64,000 nt of DNA from Alkalimarinus alittae (GCF_026016465.1 NZ_CP100390.1:744001-808000); one strand, 5' to 3'. Shown: positions 26,692 to 36,600, counted from the first letter of the stretch. Numbers and translations: made by a program. The notes: generated by a model from the sequence alone, not told the origin.

Positions 26692-27762
26692 CTATATTGA
26701 ATACCCAGAGATTAACCATGTACCTTCAGTAAGCTTTAGATCAACTCTTTTTAGGTCAGCTCCTTTGATAGCTACATAAGCAAAGTTGCGGGTCTTATCG
26801 TTTGAATAATGGAACTTTTCTACTTCGATATCACCTAAATTGGCCTTAAGAAGTCTACTCGATTTTAAAGCCTGACTAGCAGAGCTCTTATTTACCGTAA
26901 CAGCGTTTAGTTTTTCTTGATCTTTATTTTCCACTGCATTCACAAACTGACCTACGATCTTTTGGAATTTTGAAAGCTGATTATCATACTCTTTTTGAAC
27001 ATCGTTAATCTCTTTACGGATTATTTCGATTCGTTGTTGAACTGCTTCCTGATAAGTGCTTGTAGGGTACTGTGCTAAGAACGATTGATAAGATTCGATC
27101 CACTTTGTTTTTTCACGATATCTCATCTCACTTTTTTTGGCTTCTTCATATGCCATTTGTTCATATTTTTTTTGTTGTCTTGCTCTTGCTGTCGCCTTCT
27201 CTTCTGCGGCCTTTACCTCTAACTCTTTAAGCATTAAGAGCAGTTCTTTGTTGTCAGGAAAGCTTTTTAAAAACCCCTTTACTTTTTTAAGCTTGTTGTG
27301 CGATGAGCTTTTCATGTTTTTTATTGCAGCGATGGCTTCGGCTTCCACGTCACCCACTGCGAGAGTGTAGCTCTTCGCAGAAAATAGTCCTCCACTTCTA
27401 ATCAATAATAATGGCATCGAACTTTCTTTTATGCTTAATGTAAGCTCATAAAGATCCTTTTTATCTTGAGGTTTAATTAAAAATTCAACTTTATTGCTTC
27501 TCTTCAAGCTCATATCCATTTGTAAAATTACAATTTTATCTGCATTGAACTTAGGGTCATGTACATAAATTTTTACTGTTTCTTTATTAATTTCGGGTTT
27601 AATTAGACCTTTAATATCATTTTGTTTAGAGGATATGGGTTTAACTTCTTCATAGCCATTGCTGGTTTTTACAAAGAGCCCATAGGACTCAAATTCTGGT
27701 ATAGGCTTGGAACAAGCCACCAGAAGGGTGACAAAAATTGTAAATAAAATCCTTTTTAACAT
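26692..27762 (-). CDS. Coiled-coil lipoprotein of unknown function
   Basis: A protein of 356 residues. The signal peptide MLKRILFTIFVTLLVACS has a lipobox LVAC, so it is probably a lipid-anchored envelope protein. The middle (about 150-270) is a long charged helical region rich in Lys, Glu, Ala and Gln, likely coiled coil, with TPR-like spacing. The C-terminal 100 residues end in a beta-rich module (DIEVEKFHYSNDKTRNFAYV). No family is recognised. The ATG at 27762 is preferred over 27804 because it starts the signal peptide. Confidence 0.65.
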   Translation of the reverse strand: MLKRILFTIFVTLLVACSKPIPEFESYGLFVKTSNGYEEVKPISSKQNDIKGLIKPEINKETVKIYVHDPKFNADKIVILQMDMSLKRSNKVEFLIKPQDKKDLYELTLSIKESSMPLLLIRSGGLFSAKSYTLAVGDVEAEAIAAIKNMKSSSHNKLKKVKGFLKSFPDNKELLLMLKELEVKAAEEKATARARQQKKYEQMAYEEAKKSEMRYREKTKWIESYQSFLAQYPTSTYQEAVQQRIEIIRKEINDVQKEYDNQLSKFQKIVGQFVNAVENKDQEKLNAVTVNKSSASQALKSSRLLKANLGDIEVEKFHYSNDKTRNFAYVAIKGADLKRVDLKLTEGTWLISGYSI

Positions 27763-28012
27763 TTTGGTTCTCTCAAGTGATATAAAAATTGAAATTGTAT
27801 CCATTTAACCTGAACAGAAGCTGAACAAGGTTTCTAAAAACCTGCAAGACACTCCCCAGTTCAGGCTTTAAATAATAACATTGAATCGATAAGTCTTATC
27901 TAGGCCTCTGTAGATTTTCTATATAAAATAATTGGAGCCTGTGTAGAGTGACACTTACTTAAGTGTGTCTGATGCTGGTTTTAACATTATTTGGTTTTTA
28001 AGACGTATAAAT

Positions 28013-28051
28013 TGTAGCCTTGATGAAAGGAGGTACGACTGTAATCAGGGG
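28013..28051 (+). repeat. Half copy of the dispersed repeat (copy 2)
   Basis: This 39 bp stretch matches 20434-20472 closely: TGTAGCC-TGATGAA-GGAGG-ACGAC-AATCA is shared. Only the right half is present. The 794 bp between the lipoprotein start and the small HTH gene (27763-28555) is made largely of such repeats and holds no other convincing gene. Confidence 0.6.
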
Positions 28052-28124
28052 TGGGTTATTTAATATTCCAGAGGCGGGTTTCTTGGTTCCGATACGAGGC
28101 TGTGAAAGTGCTCGTTAACAGTGT

Positions 28125-28202
28125 TTCGCGGCTAAGAGCCGCCCCTACAAAGGCTCAATAAACATACGGAATATCGTGTAGGAACGCCACTTTGGCGCGA
28201 AA
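28125..28202. repeat. REP doublet (REPIN-like inverted pair)
   Basis: Two REP-like units face each other: TTCGCGGCTAAGAGCCGC running into CCCTACA (28125-28149), and TGTAGGAACGCCACTTTGGC running into GCGAA (28177-28202). Each has its own small stem and the two are complementary at their ends. This is the layout of REPINs and BIMEs in pseudomonads, which are mobilised by RAYT transposases. No RAYT gene is in this window. Confidence 0.65.
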
Positions 28203-28399
28203 AAGGTCTAATTATGTACAGGTTTTGGGTTATAAAATTCAGAGGTGAATAATTTCACAGTGTTTTGCGGCTACGGGTAACTCTGAGCCTGTGTTGCGCA
28301 AGCACACTCTAAAAATTGAACAACTTAGCTTAAGCAAGTGCCATTTTACTCTGACCCTGAGTATTAGCTTATCTCTTCAGCCTGAACCTATTGGTGTTC

Positions 28400-28553
28400 G
28401 CTGTTATCTGAATTAATTTGGTTAAAGTACAGATTTAAAATACGACAGGTGTTAAGTAACTTATAACGTGATAGTTTGTTTTTATACAATTGACCGTATG
28501 AAAAATGAATGATTTTAAAGCTGTGACGTATTAGTCATTAGTGGAGGGGAGAA
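28400..28553 (+). repeat. Duplicated upstream regulatory region (copy A)
   Basis: From GTTATCTGAA at 28402 to the GGAGGGG before the small HTH gene, this stretch is alignable with 58599-58795 (shared blocks GTTATCTGAA, TTTGGTTAAA, TGTGACGTAT-AGTCATT and GTGG-GGGG). The conserved TGAC-N6-GTCA palindrome lies just before the ribosome site and may be an operator for the encoded HTH protein. Confidence 0.55.
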
Positions 28554-28555
28554 AA

Positions 28556-28753
28556 ATGGCAAACAAGTCGGAGCACAAAATCTGGTGTTCAAGTAAGGAC
28601 ACAAAGAAAGTATTAAAAATAAGTGACTGTGAGCTAATGCATATGCGTTTAGCAGGTAATTTAGAATTTAAAAAATCTGGGAATGCATATTATTATCTGA
28701 TAGATAATAATGCAGCCAAAGGCATTCAAGTAACCTATAAAGATGATCGATAA
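28556..28753 (+). CDS. Small helix-turn-helix (excisionase-like) protein
   Basis: A protein of 65 residues starting MANKSEHKIWCSSKDTKKVL. The pattern of a helix (TKKVLKISDCELMHMRLAG), the phrase LAGNLEFKKSGNAYYYLID and a basic end resembles the MerR/excisionase winged HTH used by Xis and AlpA-type regulators. A strong GGAGGGGAG site precedes the ATG at 28556. It stands alone, at the left edge of the defence island. It could be a remnant of a mobile element or a local regulator. Its promoter region is duplicated near ssrA without a gene. Confidence 0.5.
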   Translation: MANKSEHKIWCSSKDTKKVLKISDCELMHMRLAGNLEFKKSGNAYYYLIDNNAAKGIQVTYKDDR

Positions 28754-28815
28754 GAATTATTGATCGGTTATCTTTGCTTATACAGGGGGGGCGGATTATT
28801 TGTTGTGGATCTCTA

Positions 28816-29559
28816 TTAATATTTAGATATTTCATACTCACTTATAATTTCTAATATACCTGTTATTACTGCTTCTACCTTCTCAAAATCATCACTTTTC
28901 ACGCCTGTATAAGGCGCTACTAGATAGAGTTTTCTATTCACCTCAATCATGATAGATTTTACATTTTCATTCTTATGAAGGTGTTGTAGCGGGACTATGG
29001 TTCCACCAAAAGGGGTGTTTATTAAAACACTAAACCCTAGTCCCTCTAGGTATGATTTAATGTCATTAACAACTTCAACTGGTGTATGAAAGTCATCAGT
29101 ACCTAAGCAAAAATCAGGTCTTTCACTTGAATCTTCATAAGGTAGAGGTGTCGCGGGGAAGCTGTGACAATCCACAATAAAGACTTCAGGGAAAAGTGTA
29201 AGAGAGCGGTTAAGCTTGATAGCAAACTCCCTATGGTGCTTATCATAGTAAGATGATTTGATTATCTCTTCATCTACTGGTGATAATGGCTGTTTAAGAA
29301 GGTCTTTACCATCTATCCCTTTGGTATAAACAACCCCCATCCCTTTTATAGACATAGGTTCATCTTCATTATTCCTAAACCGTTCAACATCACAGAACAC
29401 TCTACTAAACTGAGGTATCACCCTTTCTGAGTGCGGGTAGCTAAAAAGCTGATCTGTGTACCAGTCTGTTAGTTCTTCAATCGCTTCGTCCTTAACTGCT
29501 TCAACGAATTTATCCGTATCTCGGATCTTCGTTGAAGCATGTGGGATATGTAATATCAT
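28816..29559 (-). CDS. N-formylglutamate amidohydrolase family protein
   Basis: A 247-residue hydrolase. LHIPHAST near the N-terminus, FCDVERFRNNEDEP and VDCHSFP are the zinc-binding and catalytic signatures of the N-formylglutamate amidohydrolase (HutG/FGase) family. No histidine-degradation genes lie nearby, so a role in histidine catabolism is unlikely and the true substrate is unknown. It lies 40 bp after the NrtR-like gene on the same strand and is probably in its operon. Confidence 0.85.
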   Translation of the reverse strand: MILHIPHASTKIRDTDKFVEAVKDEAIEELTDWYTDQLFSYPHSERVIPQFSRVFCDVERFRNNEDEPMSIKGMGVVYTKGIDGKDLLKQPLSPVDEEIIKSSYYDKHHREFAIKLNRSLTLFPEVFIVDCHSFPATPLPYEDSSERPDFCLGTDDFHTPVEVVNDIKSYLEGLGFSVLINTPFGGTIVPLQHLHKNENVKSIMIEVNRKLYLVAPYTGVKSDDFEKVEAVITGILEIISEYEISKY

Positions 29560-29599
29560 CTTTGTTTCCGGCTTTGGCTTGTTTTAATAAAAGCCCATT

Positions 29600-30319
29600 T
29601 TATTGATGTTTTTTGTAAACTTTTACTGCCCGTCGCCCGCCTTTTTTATAATAATCCTTATGTTCCTCGGCCAAGTTGCTAGCCACTTCACCTACCTGAT
29701 CTTCGAACTCTTCAATTAGCCCGCGACCCTCAAAGACTTTTTCTCCTTTACCTGTTTTTATAACGTAAGAAGGTAGTAAGCGCATGATGAGAGAGGTGCC
29801 AAACTTAGGCCGCTCACCCATTAAGGCTTTGTAGGTTGCCGTTAAATCTTTAATATTAAAAACTTCAGGAAGTAGGTCTATTAGTTCTTTAAACCCTGTC
29901 ACTGTTTTAGTGGGGTTCATTGCGCCATACAGTTTAAGTTGTAAGTCTTTTACGAAGGCTTGTAAGTGTTTAGCGTCCGCGTCATTGACTGATGAAGTCA
30001 GCACTGCGGCATCAACCCCCTCAGAGGCGGATAGGGCTATTAGGTTGAGCTCAGGTAAAGTGTTTCTGCCGGGTGCTAAGTAATAATAAATAAGTTCTAT
30101 GCAGCCATGTTCAGCCTGCTGGAATGAGAATTTTATTGGTTGAGCGTCTAACGATGCATGTTCATTTAATAAGCAACGTGCCACTTCATCAGGGTTCTGC
30201 TCAGGCAGTAACTCTGCCCTCGGGAATCTCTTTTCAACAGATAAATCTGTTACATCAGCTACAACGTATAGCTGCTCTTGGGCGCAGCCCAGTGCAATCA
30301 GTGTGATTTCAATTTTCAT
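29600..30319 (-). CDS. NrtR-like regulator with a degenerate Nudix domain
   Basis: A protein of 239 residues not assigned by a strong motif. The C-terminal part matches the winged HTH of NrtR: GFKELIDLLPEVFNIKDLTA, then YKALMGERPKFGTS and the closing GGRRAVKVYKK (NrtR has LLPE-FTL-x-LQ-x-x-YE-LLG and GRPA-x-Y-x-F). The N-terminal 110 residues sit where the Nudix domain should be (FPRAELLPEQNPDEVARCLLNEH), but the catalytic R-E-x-x-E-E is missing. NrtR proteins repress NAD genes and sense ADP-ribose. Here the target is probably the divergent gene and itself, through the inverted repeat at 30338-30378. The ligand is unknown. Confidence 0.6.
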   Translation of the reverse strand: MKIEITLIALGCAQEQLYVVADVTDLSVEKRFPRAELLPEQNPDEVARCLLNEHASLDAQPIKFSFQQAEHGCIELIYYYLAPGRNTLPELNLIALSASEGVDAAVLTSSVNDADAKHLQAFVKDLQLKLYGAMNPTKTVTGFKELIDLLPEVFNIKDLTATYKALMGERPKFGTSLIMRLLPSYVIKTGKGEKVFEGRGLIEEFEDQVGEVASNLAEEHKDYYKKGGRRAVKVYKKHQ

Positions 30320-30337
30320 AGAAATATAATATTGACA

Positions 30338-30378
30338 ACCTAGTTGATGGGTAATTAATATTATATTATCAACTAGGT
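30338..30378. promoter_or_regulatory. Large inverted repeat in the NrtR-like divergent promoter
   Basis: Eleven perfect bases, ACCTAGTTGAT (30338-30348) and ATCAACTAGGT (30368-30378), flank a very AT-rich centre. Overlapping TATAAT and TATATT strings could be promoters for the two divergent genes. The layout fits an operator for the neighbouring winged-HTH protein. Confidence 0.7.
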
Positions 30379-30399
30379 AAGGTAAAGAGGGTTAGTGAA

Positions 30400-31365
30400 A
30401 TGGAAATTGAAATTGAACTTAATGACGATTGGTATCTTACTGGCGTAAAAGTGGGAGCCAAGGATTATTGGCTGAGTTATTCGTCTAATAATAGGTTAAT
30501 TAGGGAAGCGTCAAAGGTCACTTTTGAGCATTTAGAGACTGATTTAAGTGCGATAAAAATTGGCTCTATTACGATCAAAGAGAGCACTTTAGAGTGTGCT
30601 CGTAACGGGCAACGTTCAGCTATTGGGGCACTGATTAAGCGAGGGTTAAACCAGCTGATACCGGAGCAGGAAAAACTAATGCTACCTGAAATTAGAAAAT
30701 TACTTATTCGCCAAATAATCCCACAAGCTGAGATTGACCTGCAAATTATGAAGCCAGAAGTGACAAGAGCGTATCACAGGCTAGCTAGCACAAAAGAAAA
30801 GTGTCAGGACAGTGAATTTATAGAATACCGGATTAATCATGTAAAACAGTTCTGGAGAGGGCCAATGGCAATAGTCACTACTGTTGACCCTGATTTAGCA
30901 AAAAGACCTTCAGTAGAACCTGTTGTGCCGTTTATGGATATTCCAGAAGATGATCTTTTTGGCGGCATGCAGATAGGGTGTTGTAAGCCGGAAGTCGTCA
31001 TTCCCCCTGTTAGTCCATCAGGGGAGCAAATACCTTGCGGGTTTCCAGAAGACAGGGTGGTATTTGTAAAAAATAAACGCGACGGTCTCTTCATCAGTTG
31101 GTTGTTTACTACAAGTCATAGTATTTGTGGGGTGTCTCACCACTATGTAAGCCTTAACTTATTTTGGGATATGATTAACGTAACTAAACAATATTTAAAT
31201 GATGAAAGTGGTTTTGATCGAATGGCTTATGCCGAGGAGATCCTTAGGTTAGCGGAGGAGTACCTTAATCGTATATGTGAAGATATTAGGTTTGAGTTAA
31301 CGCACGAGCTGAAAGAGGCTAAGAGTTGGGGGAATGTTATACGACAGCCTTGTAAGGTGTGGTAG
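30400..31365 (+). CDS. Hypothetical protein divergent from the NrtR-like gene
   Basis: A soluble protein of 321 residues with no signal peptide or membrane span and no recognised family. Visible features are an acidic start (MEIEIELNDDWYLTG), a helical central part, a Pro-rich stretch with a Cys pair (MQIGCCKPEVVIPPVSP, about 192-208) and a helical C-terminus. A GAGG ribosome site precedes the ATG. Its start lies 81 bp from the NrtR-like start across the inverted repeat, so it is the likely regulated target. It precedes sspA by 274 bp on the same strand. Confidence 0.6.
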   Translation: MEIEIELNDDWYLTGVKVGAKDYWLSYSSNNRLIREASKVTFEHLETDLSAIKIGSITIKESTLECARNGQRSAIGALIKRGLNQLIPEQEKLMLPEIRKLLIRQIIPQAEIDLQIMKPEVTRAYHRLASTKEKCQDSEFIEYRINHVKQFWRGPMAIVTTVDPDLAKRPSVEPVVPFMDIPEDDLFGGMQIGCCKPEVVIPPVSPSGEQIPCGFPEDRVVFVKNKRDGLFISWLFTTSHSICGVSHHYVSLNLFWDMINVTKQYLNDESGFDRMAYAEEILRLAEEYLNRICEDIRFELTHELKEAKSWGNVIRQPCKVW

Positions 31366-31639
31366 TTGTTTTTGGGTTTCATATTAAGGTTGGGTGGGGG
31401 CTGTTAGCTTGTTGTTGAACTTTTTGTTATATAGGGCCTAAGTTGCTTTAAGTGGCTGGATTTTAGTTGGAGGCTCAAGGGGGCGTTGCTTAAGATTAAA
31501 AAAGAAATTAACATGTCCCCCAAGGCTCCCCTCAAACAATAAAGGCACCGTCTTAGTTTGGGGTGACTAACTCTCTGTTAGAAAATAAAAAATATAAGAC
31601 TGTTCCTTTCTCATTCTTACTAAAACGTATTTAGCTAAT

Positions 31640-32758
31640 ATGATATATTTTGATTCCGCAGCGTCGTATCCCATTCTTCCTGAGGTGCTATCAAGTATTG
31701 AAGAAGGTTTTAAATCGTACGCTAACCCATCTTCTTCTCATATTATGGGGCTTGCTTTATCACAAAAGGTTGAAGACGTTCGTTTGCAGATCGCAGATTC
31801 GATAGGCGCTTTGCCAAGTGAAGTTGTGTTTACAAGCGGAGCTACAGAGTCTAATAACTTGGCAATAAAAGGAGCGGTTTTCGGGAGTGGAAAACCTTTC
31901 TCTGAGATACACTTAGTTACTAGCCAAGCAGAGCACAAGTGTGTACTAAATATATTTTCTTATTTAGAAGGTTTAGGTTGTCAGGTTAGTTATATTAAGC
32001 CAAATGCAGAAGGAGTTATTACTCTTCAGCTCCTTGAAGAAGTAGTTACCGAAAATACGATTCTAGTCTCGCTGATGCATGTTAATAATGAGCTTGGCGT
32101 AATAAATCCGATTCAAGACATAGGTGAGTTTTGTTTCGATAAGAAAATCAAGTTACATACTGATGCTGCCCAAAGTTTTGGTAAAATTGACATCGATGTA
32201 ATGGATAGTTATGTCGACTTCATGTCTTTAACTGCTCATAAAATTGGCGGCCCTAAGGGGATCGGTGCACTCTATATACAAGCTCTCCGAACCAGTAATA
32301 TTGTTCCTGTGATCCATGGAGCAGGTCAGGAAGAAGGGTTAAGGGGAGGGACGTTACCCGCTCCGCTTATCTTAGGATTTGGGGCAGCCTTATCATCATT
32401 TCAGAATAGTTATTCGAAAATTAACGCTGAGTTAGAAGCAACGCTCTTAAAAGGCTTACAGGCTAAGGGAGTTCGTTGTCAGATTAATGGCGCAAACGCA
32501 GAACGTGTTAAGCACATTGTTTCTGTTACGCTTCCTGATACCAATCCTGTTGTATTTATGCGCAACACGGAACGTGATTTTTGTTTAGCTCAAGGCTCAG
32601 CTTGCTCATCAAAAGAAATTGAACCTTCGCACGTTTTATCATCGATAGGCTTAGGTCGCGACTTAGCGTCTAAGACCTATCGGTTGAGCTTTAGTCATGA
32701 GACTACGGTTGATGATATAAAAGCCTTTGTGCAGCGTGTGGCTGAGCTTATAGAGTAA
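31640..32758 (+). CDS. sspA: Cysteine desulfurase SspA/DndA-type
   Basis: A PLP enzyme of 372 residues that takes sulfur from cysteine for DNA phosphorothioation. Landmarks are MIYFDSAASYP at the start, SGATESNNLAIKG, HTDAAQSFGK, the PLP-binding Lys in SLTAHKIGGPKG, and the persulfide Cys in GSACSS (about residue 325). It is a short IscS/NifS relative, which matches DndA/SspA. In Ssp systems it passes sulfur to SspD. It faces the sspBCD operon tail to tail. General IscS-type housekeeping is unlikely because no iscU or other Fe-S gene is adjacent. Confidence 0.85.
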   Translation: MIYFDSAASYPILPEVLSSIEEGFKSYANPSSSHIMGLALSQKVEDVRLQIADSIGALPSEVVFTSGATESNNLAIKGAVFGSGKPFSEIHLVTSQAEHKCVLNIFSYLEGLGCQVSYIKPNAEGVITLQLLEEVVTENTILVSLMHVNNELGVINPIQDIGEFCFDKKIKLHTDAAQSFGKIDIDVMDSYVDFMSLTAHKIGGPKGIGALYIQALRTSNIVPVIHGAGQEEGLRGGTLPAPLILGFGAALSSFQNSYSKINAELEATLLKGLQAKGVRCQINGANAERVKHIVSVTLPDTNPVVFMRNTERDFCLAQGSACSSKEIEPSHVLSSIGLGRDLASKTYRLSFSHETTVDDIKAFVQRVAELIE

Positions 32759-32770
32759 AACTAGCCTGCT

Positions 32771-32793
32771 GTATTACTTATAGCAAGTAATAC
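32771..32793. terminator. Hairpin between convergent sspA and sspD
   Basis: Perfect 9 bp stem GTATTACTT (32771-32779) with AAGTAATAC (32785-32793). It overlaps the last codons of sspD and lies 13 bp after sspA. It may end the sspA transcript, though no long T-run follows. Confidence 0.4.
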
Positions 32794-33667
32794 AAGCCCC
32801 GCCACCTTCTACCTCATCATAGATTTCATCTAAGTTCGCAAACTCGTCTAAGTCTTCAATTCCATCAAGGAGGGCATTTCGTCGCTTTTTACGTTTAAAA
32901 CGTTCAACCTGTTTTTCGTGGTTTTCTCGAATTCTTTTTTTAGCTTCTTCGCTTTCAAGTATCTCTAGTGGCTGGCCTTGCCCCATCCAGTAGAAGCGTT
33001 CACCTTTAACATTATTCGACTCTCCCTTTTCAAACTTTTTAGCTTCTTCAAATAGCTCAGGGTGATTTTCTTGAAGCTTTAACCACTCAATTTTCTTTTG
33101 ATAAAAACAGAATGAGCAGCCTGATCGAGAGCGCCACTTATAATAGGCGGGTAGCTCAAGCCCATTTCTTTGGAGAATATTTTCGATATCACTTTTGACA
33201 ATTCCGTCTTCTCGGAATGGCATGATAGACTCGATAGGCTTATCAATCGTCATATAGCCTGTTCGTTGTGGCTCATCAGCTCGAATACCCACATAGCTTT
33301 TAATCTTGTAGCCATCTTTAATGAATAGATCAACCCAGCGCTCAAATGGCACAAGCTTTAGTTGAATGGTGCACCACCTATCACGCTGAGAGGGAAGATA
33401 GTTGCCGTTGTCTTTAAGAAGCTTTGCGAAGTCTTTTTCACCGCGGCCCTCAATATCGTTCATTGAGCGGCCGTTTAGTCGATGGATATAACCGAGTCGT
33501 TCTTCGAGTTGATCTATAAACTCATTTGTTTCAGGGAGTTCGTAGCCTGTATCGGTAAAGAAATACTCGACGTCTATATCAGGTCGAGTCTCCTTCATGT
33601 AAAGAGCTAGTGCGCTGCTGTCTTTACCCCCTGATAGGCCTAGGACATGCTTTACTTTATCCTTCAT
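32774..33667 (-). CDS. sspD: Phosphorothioation sulfurtransferase SspD (DndC/PAPS-reductase family)
   Basis: An ATP-pyrophosphatase of 297 residues. The PP-loop SGGKDSSAL (12-20) activates DNA phosphate with ATP. Cysteines in RDRWCTIQLK (about 98) and SGCSFCFYQ (about 181 and 184), plus a C-terminal CITC (292-295), could hold an Fe-S cluster as in DndC. Its length and its neighbours match SspD. It overlaps the sspC stop by 11 bp. With SspA, SspB and SspC it should place sulfur in one DNA strand. Confidence 0.85.
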   Translation of the reverse strand: MKDKVKHVLGLSGGKDSSALALYMKETRPDIDVEYFFTDTGYELPETNEFIDQLEERLGYIHRLNGRSMNDIEGRGEKDFAKLLKDNGNYLPSQRDRWCTIQLKLVPFERWVDLFIKDGYKIKSYVGIRADEPQRTGYMTIDKPIESIMPFREDGIVKSDIENILQRNGLELPAYYKWRSRSGCSFCFYQKKIEWLKLQENHPELFEEAKKFEKGESNNVKGERFYWMGQGQPLEILESEEAKKRIRENHEKQVERFKRKKRRNALLDGIEDLDEFANLDEIYDEVEGGGACITCYK

Positions 33668-36600
33668 AGCTTACCTCTTTCTCACCTGTATTTACGATGT
33701 CTGACATTAGTTGTGAGAGTAACGCTACCTGCTTTTCTTTCGATAAGTTTTTAACGCCACTTTGTAATTGCTGAAGTGTTTTTGTGTATTCGCTATCTTT
33801 TTCAAAACTTGCCTCAATGAAACCAGAATACTCTTTGTAGTTCCCGTTTTCATCTGAGGTGATGACTGCCACAGGTCTAACTGAACCACCTTTTGCAGCA
33901 TTGGCAAAAGCCTCAGCTCTTCTGAATTGAAGGCATAGGTTTTGTAATTCATCATACGCTGATCGTAAATGTTTATCTGTCCAGTTTTTATCGACCACAC
34001 CAGCGGCTAAGCTTATGACAAACTCTAACTTTTGATGCCCGTCAATCACCTGAATAATACGACCAGCGAGTTCTTTAACTTTAGGGCGTTGCGCATTTTC
34101 CAGTACTAGCTGGCAGCGTTCTTTAAGTTCTTCGTTAAGTTCACCAGCAAGGCCTTCTTCCAGGAGCAGTTTAAAGCTATCTAGTAGCTGAGCATGCTGA
34201 GAAAGAAGTTCTTCTATAGCTGCATTTAATTTGTTAGAGATAAGCTCGTCAGAGTTTTTTTGCTCAACATTTACACCAAAAACTTGTGGGAGCTCTTTGA
34301 GTATTAGTTCATAAGGATCGTGAGCAGAGATGACCTTGTTGCGAAGATCCCTGGCATTACTTGTAAGTCCAAAACTACCAATCTGTGATGAGAAAATATC
34401 TCCACTGGTTTTTTTTACCCAAGCAGGTAATTTGTGGATTATTTTTACAATGTGTTTAGCAATATTGAGAATAACTGCATCGTCAATTGCATTGGAGTTA
34501 TTTAAGGTTGCCTTAGCAAGCGTTTTAATTAGTTGCCCTTCGATTTGAGAGTGCTCGTAGTATCTTATCGCAGCCTCTTTGGGGTGTTTGTAAAGTTTAT
34601 CTATTAACTCTTCATCAAGCTCAGGAATGAAAATATACTGACCTGACGAGTCTTGATCGTAGTAAGCAAGATGCCCTTCAAGTGATTTTAGTAGCGCAAG
34701 ACCAAATAACCGGCACAGACCAATGGTTAAGCCATATGGAGCTCTCATCCACAATGCGTAGATGTCTTCCATTGTAACGTGGCCCACCTTTGAATGTTCT
34801 TTGACATAAATAATAGTGTCTTGTAGTAGGGTGTAGGTATCAGGGTTAGCTTTAATTGCTTCTTCATCCCATTGAGATGGAAAACGGTAGCCCTCTTCTG
34901 TTTTTTGGTGGAACCCTTTACCTTTGATACAGGAAAGATAGACACCTTTCTCAGGAGGGAATGAATCACCCTCAAAGCCTAAATCTTCAGCGTCGGATGC
35001 TTTAAGAATTCTATCCATGACTTTGCGAATTGCACTATTTGCATTACCGGATGGCTTGGATCTATTTACAAGTTCATTAATAGCAATAATCTTTTTTGTG
35101 TATACCTGGTCTGCAAGGTTGGATACGGTGCTAGATAGGCTATTTTTTGGCAGCTTATTATTCTTGTAAAACCAGTTTGCGTCGTTGAATAGCTCTATTA
35201 AAAGGCTATCAAGCGTGTGCTTTGCAATAAGCGATCGGTTTTCAAGTTCTTTTTTGGCAATCGGGTCGTGTTGAATGCGCCGTTCATCTTTTTCTATTGA
35301 TTGAAGGGCGATAACTTCAATTGCTGCGTTTTTCAGCTTTTCAATATTGTCAGTACGACCAATTGCGATGGGTAATGAATTTGCATATTTTTTGTTAAGT
35401 TGGTCAAATATTTTTTCATTAGCAGGGAGTAATAGGGTAATAAAGGCCTCACCTGTTACTGGGGTAATATTGCTTTTTAGCGCGCTTTCAAATGTTTTGT
35501 CTATCTTGCCTACAACGAGCGTTTTAGCCCATCGCATAGTGCCTGTTTGGTGGTAGTGTCTTGTAGCAAGAATAGCGTGATTAGAATGACATACTGTAGT
35601 CCAGTCGACTCCATGCTGTAGAGACTCAATTTTGCTATCTGTTAACTGGTGTATATCTATGTCGCTACCTTGGAATATAAACCAGGCTCCGTGCTGAGGC
35701 CGGAAGATAATGATCGACCAATCATTTAGGTCAGCAACAGCAGATCGGACATCTTTTCCTGGGTAACCTAGAGCGGCAAAGTACTCAACAATAAACTCTT
35801 CTTTCGCGTACAGGTGATGGTGAAACCCGAATATTGTTAGTAAGCCTATTGTTTTTGCAATACTTGTGTGCAGGTCGCTACCTTTTTGCTGGGCTCGATA
35901 AACTGCGTCGCAGCCTTCTAGCCACGGTTTACTGTCCTGCGAGGATGTAATGACATGATGTAGATTGTAATGTAAGTAATCCCATAGTTTAGAAGTCGTA
36001 TATAGTGGCAACTCGTCGTTCAGTGTTTGGTAGTGCTCAGTCAGAAACTCACGAAAACCATGCTTTTCTTGCGAAGCTAAAAAACCAAATAAACTACGCT
36101 CATTTTGTGAGAATCGTCTTCGTGAAATTGGGCCGAGCAATATACTCACTAGTGGGCTGAGTGGCAGTGCTGAGCTTATCGGGCCACTATTTTTTGCCTG
36201 GGACTTAAAGGTTTGAATAACCGCTTTAACTGAACTGCTGCGCTTGTTTACTAGTTCATTATAAAGTTTTTTATCTTTACCAATAGAGTCGCCTATAAGC
36301 ACTAGTGACTCGTCTATGGTAGGGTTAAAGCCTAGGTCACGGTACCGCCCTTGGACTTTGGCCCACTCTTTTTGAGTCCCAATATCTTTACTTAACGCAT
36401 AGTCTTGGAATGATTGATGTAAAAATCCAATAAGCAAAATAGGATTATCTGATTGTTGAATTATGTCTGCGAGTGTTTGAAAAAGGTGAAGGTCGCCGTT
36501 ATTTTTTGCCAAGTAGTCGAGTGCTTTGCCCATTTCATCTAAAAGGATAATAACGCCATCCTGCTTGTCGCCATTTGAGCTCAAAAGAGAACGAAGTGCT

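Noticed and set aside
28816-29559. HutG of histidine degradation
   Set aside because: No hutH, hutU or hutI nearby, and the operon partner is a NrtR-like regulator.
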